This document shows positions 5,445 through 7,977 of a stretch of DNA of 7,977 bases, piece by piece. How positions within the stretch are numbered: position 1 is the stretch's first letter; each line of letters opens with the position of its first letter. Origin of the DNA: Chloroflexota bacterium (lineage in GTDB: Bacteria > Chloroflexota > Anaerolineae > Anaerolineales > UBA4823). The position numbers and the translations under genes are program-made. The notes under the pieces are model-generated. The model was not told where the DNA came from and did no database searches. It saw only the letters and a program-made list of their open reading frames with translations. The DNA lies in assembly GCA_021849525.1 (NCBI GenBank), contig JAJZSS010000054.1, positions 1 through 7,977 on the forward strand, read 5' to 3'.

Positions 5445-5449
5445 CACGA

Positions 5450-6673
5450 TTATTCCTCATCCGAATGTGAAGCGCGCGCTCCAAATTTTCCGTCGCTCAC
5501 CTGGATCGTTAAGGGATCGCCGGGCTGGACCTGAGCGACGCTGCGGACAATCTGTCCATCCGCTCGGGTGACCACTGCGTAACCCCGCTGCAGGACAGCC
5601 AGCGGGTGCAGGGCTCCCAGGCGGTGCTCCTGGCTGCTTAAAGCGGCACGGCGCAGCTGCAGGCTGTGGGTAATCGCCTGGCCGGTGCGCAGCGCCAGGT
5701 TGTCAATCCGCTGGCGGTCTGTCCGCACCTGCGCCTGAGGGGAGAGGCTCGCCAGTCGGCTGCGAGTATGGCTGAGCTGCCAGCGCCAATCGGCTAAATT
5801 CATCTGCAGGTTGCGCTGGAGCTGGTTCTGCAAATCAGCCAGGCCAGCCAATAGATCGGTGCGATTGGGCGTGGCCAGCTCGGCGGCGGCGGTGGGGGTG
5901 GGGGCGCGTAAATCGGCGGCAAAATCCGCCAGGGTGAAATCTGTTTCGTGTCCTACCCCGCTGATGATGGGGATTGGAGAGGCAGCGATGGCCCGCACCA
6001 CGCGTTCATCGTTGAACGCCCATAGATCTTCGATCGAACCGCCGCCGCGGGCCAGCAGGATCACATCCGGATGCACCCTGGCTGCCAGGCTCAGCAAAGC
6101 CTGTACAATTCCGGCCGGCGCTTCATCCCCCTGCACGGCAGTTGGAGCGATGACCACCCGGACGACCGGGTAGCGCCGGCGGAGGGTATTCAGGATATCG
6201 CGCAATGCAGCCCCGGTTGGGGAGGTGATCACCCCGATGACGTGCGGCCAGGCCGGGATGGGGCGCTTGCGTTCCGGGTCGAATAAACCCTCCGCTTCCA
6301 GCAGCGCTTTCAGGCGCAAGAACTCCGCATACAGGGCTCCTTGCCCGACCGGGCGCAAGATATCCGCATAGAGCTGGTACTGGCCTCCCGCTTCGTATAC
6401 ATTCAGGCTGCCGTGTACTTCCACGGCATCGCCATCGCGCGGCATGATTTTCAGGCGGGCTGCCTGGCTGCGCCACATCACACAGCGCAGCGAGCTGGTG
6501 CTGTCCTTGAGGGTGAAGTAGAGGTGCCCCGAGCTGGGACGCGAAAAATTGGAGATCTCTCCCTGGACCCAGATGTCCTGGAGCTGTGCATCCTCCTCAA
6601 ACAGGGAGCGGATATAGCGGGTCAGCTCGGTGACGGACCAGCGGGCGGGTTCGAAGAGCGGCAGTTGCTGCAT
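5450..6673 (-). CDS. xseA: Exodeoxyribonuclease VII large subunit
   Basis: The 407-aa catalytic subunit of exonuclease VII acts in the cytoplasm in mismatch repair and degradation of single-stranded DNA. An N-terminal OB-fold for ssDNA binding covers about 12-107 (IWVQGEISNF, GHLYFTLKD, MWR). The catalytic domain follows, with VITSPTGAALRDIL (148-161), ARGGGSIEDLWAFNDE (208-223) and GVGHETDFTLADFAADLRAPTPTAAAE (239-265). The residues matching the E. coli active site D155, R205, H238 and D241 are D159, R209, H242 and D245. A helical, Gln/Leu/Arg-rich segment (about 270-355) is the region that binds XseB, and LQRGYAVVTRADG starts the C-terminal closing strands. The length is somewhat shorter than E. 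coli XseA (456 aa), mainly in the helical region. ATG at 6671-6673 has GAGG close upstream. It leads the operon with the membrane protein, xseB and the PAP2-like gene. Confidence 0.97.
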   Translation of the reverse strand: MQQLPLFEPARWSVTELTRYIRSLFEEDAQLQDIWVQGEISNFSRPSSGHLYFTLKDSTSSLRCVMWRSQAARLKIMPRDGDAVEVHGSLNVYEAGGQYQLYADILRPVGQGALYAEFLRLKALLEAEGLFDPERKRPIPAWPHVIGVITSPTGAALRDILNTLRRRYPVVRVVIAPTAVQGDEAPAGIVQALLSLAARVHPDVILLARGGGSIEDLWAFNDERVVRAIAASPIPIISGVGHETDFTLADFAADLRAPTPTAAAELATPNRTDLLAGLADLQNQLQRNLQMNLADWRWQLSHTRSRLASLSPQAQVRTDRQRIDNLALRTGQAITHSLQLRRAALSSQEHRLGALHPLAVLQRGYAVVTRADGQIVRSVAQVQPGDPLTIQVSDGKFGARASHSDEE

Positions 6674-6720
6674 AACACCTCAGTCGGCTGTGAATGCCCA
6701 AAAGCATCCGGAACGGGAAG

Positions 6721-6749
6721 AGGATACTCTGCTTCTGGACACCTGTCAA
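6721..6749 (-). promoter_or_regulatory. Sigma-70-type promoter of the xseA operon
   Basis: On the minus strand a perfect -35 TTGACA (6749-6744) is followed after exactly 17 bp by -10 TATCCT (6726-6721, four of six consensus positions). Transcription would begin near 6714, leaving a leader of about 40 nt before xseA. No palindromic operator is obvious at the start site. Confidence 0.7.
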
Positions 6750-6827
6750 TCGCCTTCTGCAGAGTTTAGCGAAAGTTTCGGGTGTAGAAACACACTCTCT
6801 TCTGCTATTCCCCCTGTCCCGATTCTT

Positions 6828-6836
6828 TGCTACAAT
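6828..6836 (+). promoter_or_regulatory. Extended -10 promoter of the HIT gene (TGC-TACAAT)
   Basis: TACAAT (6831-6836) is preceded by TGC, giving the extended -10 element that can work without a -35. No good -35 is found 17 bp upstream (ATTCCC region). The expected start near 6843 leaves about 20 nt of leader containing GAGG (6851-6854). The promoter lies back to back with that of xseA. Confidence 0.6.
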
Positions 6837-6862
6837 GATTTATAGCGTCTGAGGCTTCTAAC

Positions 6863-7366
6863 TTGAAACATTTATGGTCACCCTGGCGGATGGAATATAT
6901 CAATAATCACGACAAAGTCGAAGGCTGTGTGTTCTGCAACGCCCTTGGGCTAGCGGATGGTCCGGGAAACCTGATCGTGGCCCGCGGCCGGCTGGCCTTT
7001 GTGATCCTGAATCGCTATCCATATACCAGCGGGCATGTGATGGTCGTGCCCATCTCCCACCAGTCTTCGCTGGAGGCATTGGATATTGCGATCCGGTCGG
7101 AGATCATGGAGCTGACCAACCAGACGATGCGGGTGCTCCAGCAGATTTACCAGCCTCAGGGCTTCAACCTGGGGATGAATATCGGCTCGGTGGCGGGAGC
7201 AGGCATCGCCGAGCATGTCCATATGCATATCGTCCCGCGCTGGGGCGGGGATACGAACTTTATGTCGGCGGTGGCGGGCACGCGCGTGCTGCCCGAAAGC
7301 CTGGAAGATACCTACCTGCGCGTTCACGCAGGCTGGCTGACCGCCGCTAAAAACATTCCATCCTGA
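6863..7366 (+). CDS. HIT-family nucleotide hydrolase/phosphorylase (Ap4A-type)
   Basis: A 167-aa histidine-triad protein. The HIT signature H118-V-H120-M-H122 is intact and followed by IVPRWGGDTNFM. A CxxC pair, C22 and C25 (GCVFC), probably binds zinc together with a histidine. NRYPYTSGHVMVVPISH (50-66) is the nucleotide-binding core. The opening LWSPWRMEYI and the long C-terminal extension match the actinobacterial Ap4A phosphorylase-like group (M. tuberculosis Rv2613c type), so the likely substrates are diadenosine polyphosphates or nucleotides with a labile phosphate bond. The exact reaction is not decided by the sequence. The start is TTG at 6863, with GAGG 8 nt upstream. The conserved KHLWSPWRMEYI begins directly after it, and the next ATG (6890s, residue 10) would cut the motif. 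It stands alone between divergent xseA and the thiolase gene. Confidence 0.93.
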   Translation: MKHLWSPWRMEYINNHDKVEGCVFCNALGLADGPGNLIVARGRLAFVILNRYPYTSGHVMVVPISHQSSLEALDIAIRSEIMELTNQTMRVLQQIYQPQGFNLGMNIGSVAGAGIAEHVHMHIVPRWGGDTNFMSAVAGTRVLPESLEDTYLRVHAGWLTAAKNIPS

Positions 7367-7399
7367 ATCGATCATCGACCGGCCAGCATAGTAATTAAA

Positions 7400-7405
7400 T
7401 ATAAC
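7400..7405 (+). promoter_or_regulatory. Possible -10 element TATAAC before the thiolase gene
   Basis: TATAAC (five of six consensus positions) sits at the end of an AT-rich island (7389-7405) unlike the GC-rich surroundings. The best -35-like hexamer, TCGACC at 7375-7380, is 19 bp away, wider than usual. Start would be near 7411, within the hairpin described next. The thiolase gene may instead be read through from the HIT gene 99 bp upstream. Confidence 0.3.
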
Positions 7406-7431
7406 CCTGGGGCGCGAAATCGCTGCCCAGG
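7406..7431 (+). terminator. Hairpin between HIT and thiolase genes
   Basis: CCTGGG (7406-7411) pairs with CCCAGG (7426-7431); inside, GCG (7414-7416) pairs with CGC (7421-7423) around an AAAT loop, with a 2x2 mismatch between the stems. No T-run follows. It could end HIT transcription weakly or form a 5' structure in the thiolase leader. Confidence 0.35.
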
Positions 7432-7465
7432 CCCAAAGGTCAGCGCCAGAACAGGAGGAGACCCG

Positions 7466-7977
7466 ATGAGCAGTTTACACGATGGCGAGACAGTGATCCT
7501 CAGTGCTGTCCGGACGCCGGTGGGGCGTTTCCAGGGCGGTCTGAGCGGTCTGCCAGCGACGAAATTGGGGGCGATTGCGGTGGAGGCGGCAGTGAAACGC
7601 GCCGCCCTTCCCGATCCAGCCGATGTTCACGAAGTGATTATGGGAAATGTCGTATCCGCCGGACTGGGGCAGAATCCGGCCCGCCAGGCGGCGATCTTTG
7701 GCGGGCTGCCCTCCAGTGTGGGAGCCTTCACGATCAATAAGGTCTGCGGCTCAGGGCTGAAAGCGATCACCCTGGCGGCCCAGGGCGTGCGCGCCGGGGA
7801 TGGGGATCTATACATAGCCGGGGGCATGGAGAGTATGAGCCGGGCCCCGTATCTCGTCGAAGGACGCACCGGGACGCTGCGTTACGGGCATGCCCAGCTC
7901 ACCGATGCCTTGCTGCAGGATGGCCTGTGGGATCCATTCGAGAACTGGGGCATGGGTGATGCCGCAGAGTTTATAAG
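7466..7977 (+). CDS. Thiolase (acetyl-CoA acetyltransferase), N-terminal part (runs off window end)
   Basis: The first 170 residues of a cytoplasmic thiolase, either condensing two acetyl-CoA to acetoacetyl-CoA or cleaving 3-ketoacyl-CoA. The start is canonical: ETVILSAVRTPVGRFQGGLSG (8-28). The loop VIMGNVVSAGLGQNPARQAA (58-76) follows, then the nucleophile in NKVCGSGLKA with C94, and AGGMESMSRAPYL (residues about 118-130). The catalytic His and second Cys lie beyond the window. The degradative and biosynthetic subtypes cannot be separated from this part, though the loop sequence and normal length to this point favour the acetyl-CoA acetyltransferase (AtoB/PhaA-like) group. ATG at 7466 is preceded by a perfect AGGAGG (7453-7458) with 7-nt spacing, the strongest ribosome site of the plus-strand genes here. 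Confidence 0.95.
   Translation, partial: MSSLHDGETVILSAVRTPVGRFQGGLSGLPATKLGAIAVEAAVKRAALPDPADVHEVIMGNVVSAGLGQNPARQAAIFGGLPSSVGAFTINKVCGSGLKAITLAAQGVRAGDGDLYIAGGMESMSRAPYLVEGRTGTLRYGHAQLTDALLQDGLWDPFENWGMGDAAEFI

Noticed and set aside
6770..6793. CGAAAGTTTCG palindrome and GTGT-AGAA-ACAC hairpin between xseA and HIT promoters
   Set aside because: Arms of 4-5 bp are expected by chance, and neither overlaps a promoter element clearly.

Overview
The window reads as a compact stretch of a bacterial chromosome with ordinary genes and no mobile element, CRISPR array, rRNA or tRNA that I can see. Base composition is moderately GC-rich. Gene content points to Chloroflexota, probably an Anaerolineae-like lineage: a divergent MurJ with Tyr and Thr where the Proteobacterial lipid II arginines sit, an HIT protein opening with LWSPWRMEYI, an alkyltransferase-like protein, a YuiD-type divergent PAP2 protein, and extended -10 promoters. 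This assignment is inference from protein character, not from a marker gene.

Layout. Positions 1-336 (minus) hold the N-terminal 112 codons of an ABC transporter ATPase, cut by the window edge, with a three-unit 11-bp direct repeat in its upstream region. Positions 524-2421 (minus) form a tight three-gene unit: a seven-bladed WD40 propeller protein, an alkyltransferase-like protein (active-site Cys replaced by Trp), and 3-methyladenine DNA glycosylase I (tag). A perfect 10-bp-stem hairpin follows tag. Positions 2422-2636 are a divergent intergenic region rich in palindromes, including GAACATTTGTTC, which resembles the LexA/SOS box of Gram-positive bacteria. Positions 2637-4223 (plus) encode the divergent MurJ/MviN flippase, apparently translated from a leaderless GTG. 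Positions 4245-6673 (minus) form a second operon: xseA (exonuclease VII large subunit), a small two-helix membrane protein, xseB (small subunit), and a divergent PAP2 protein. A good sigma-70-type promoter precedes xseA. Positions 6863-7366 (plus) encode the HIT-family protein from a TTG start behind an extended -10 promoter. From 7466 to the edge runs the N-terminal 170 codons of a thiolase (plus).

How the genes fit together. Two of the three multi-gene or divergent units deal with DNA: alkylation damage recognition and base excision (atl, tag), and single-strand degradation (xseA/xseB). The point most worth checking is whether the WD40-atl-tag unit is a LexA-controlled alkylation response and what the propeller protein does in it. 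The membrane protein embedded between xseA and xseB by a 4-bp stop/start overlap is the second. No obviously new defence or mobile system is visible.
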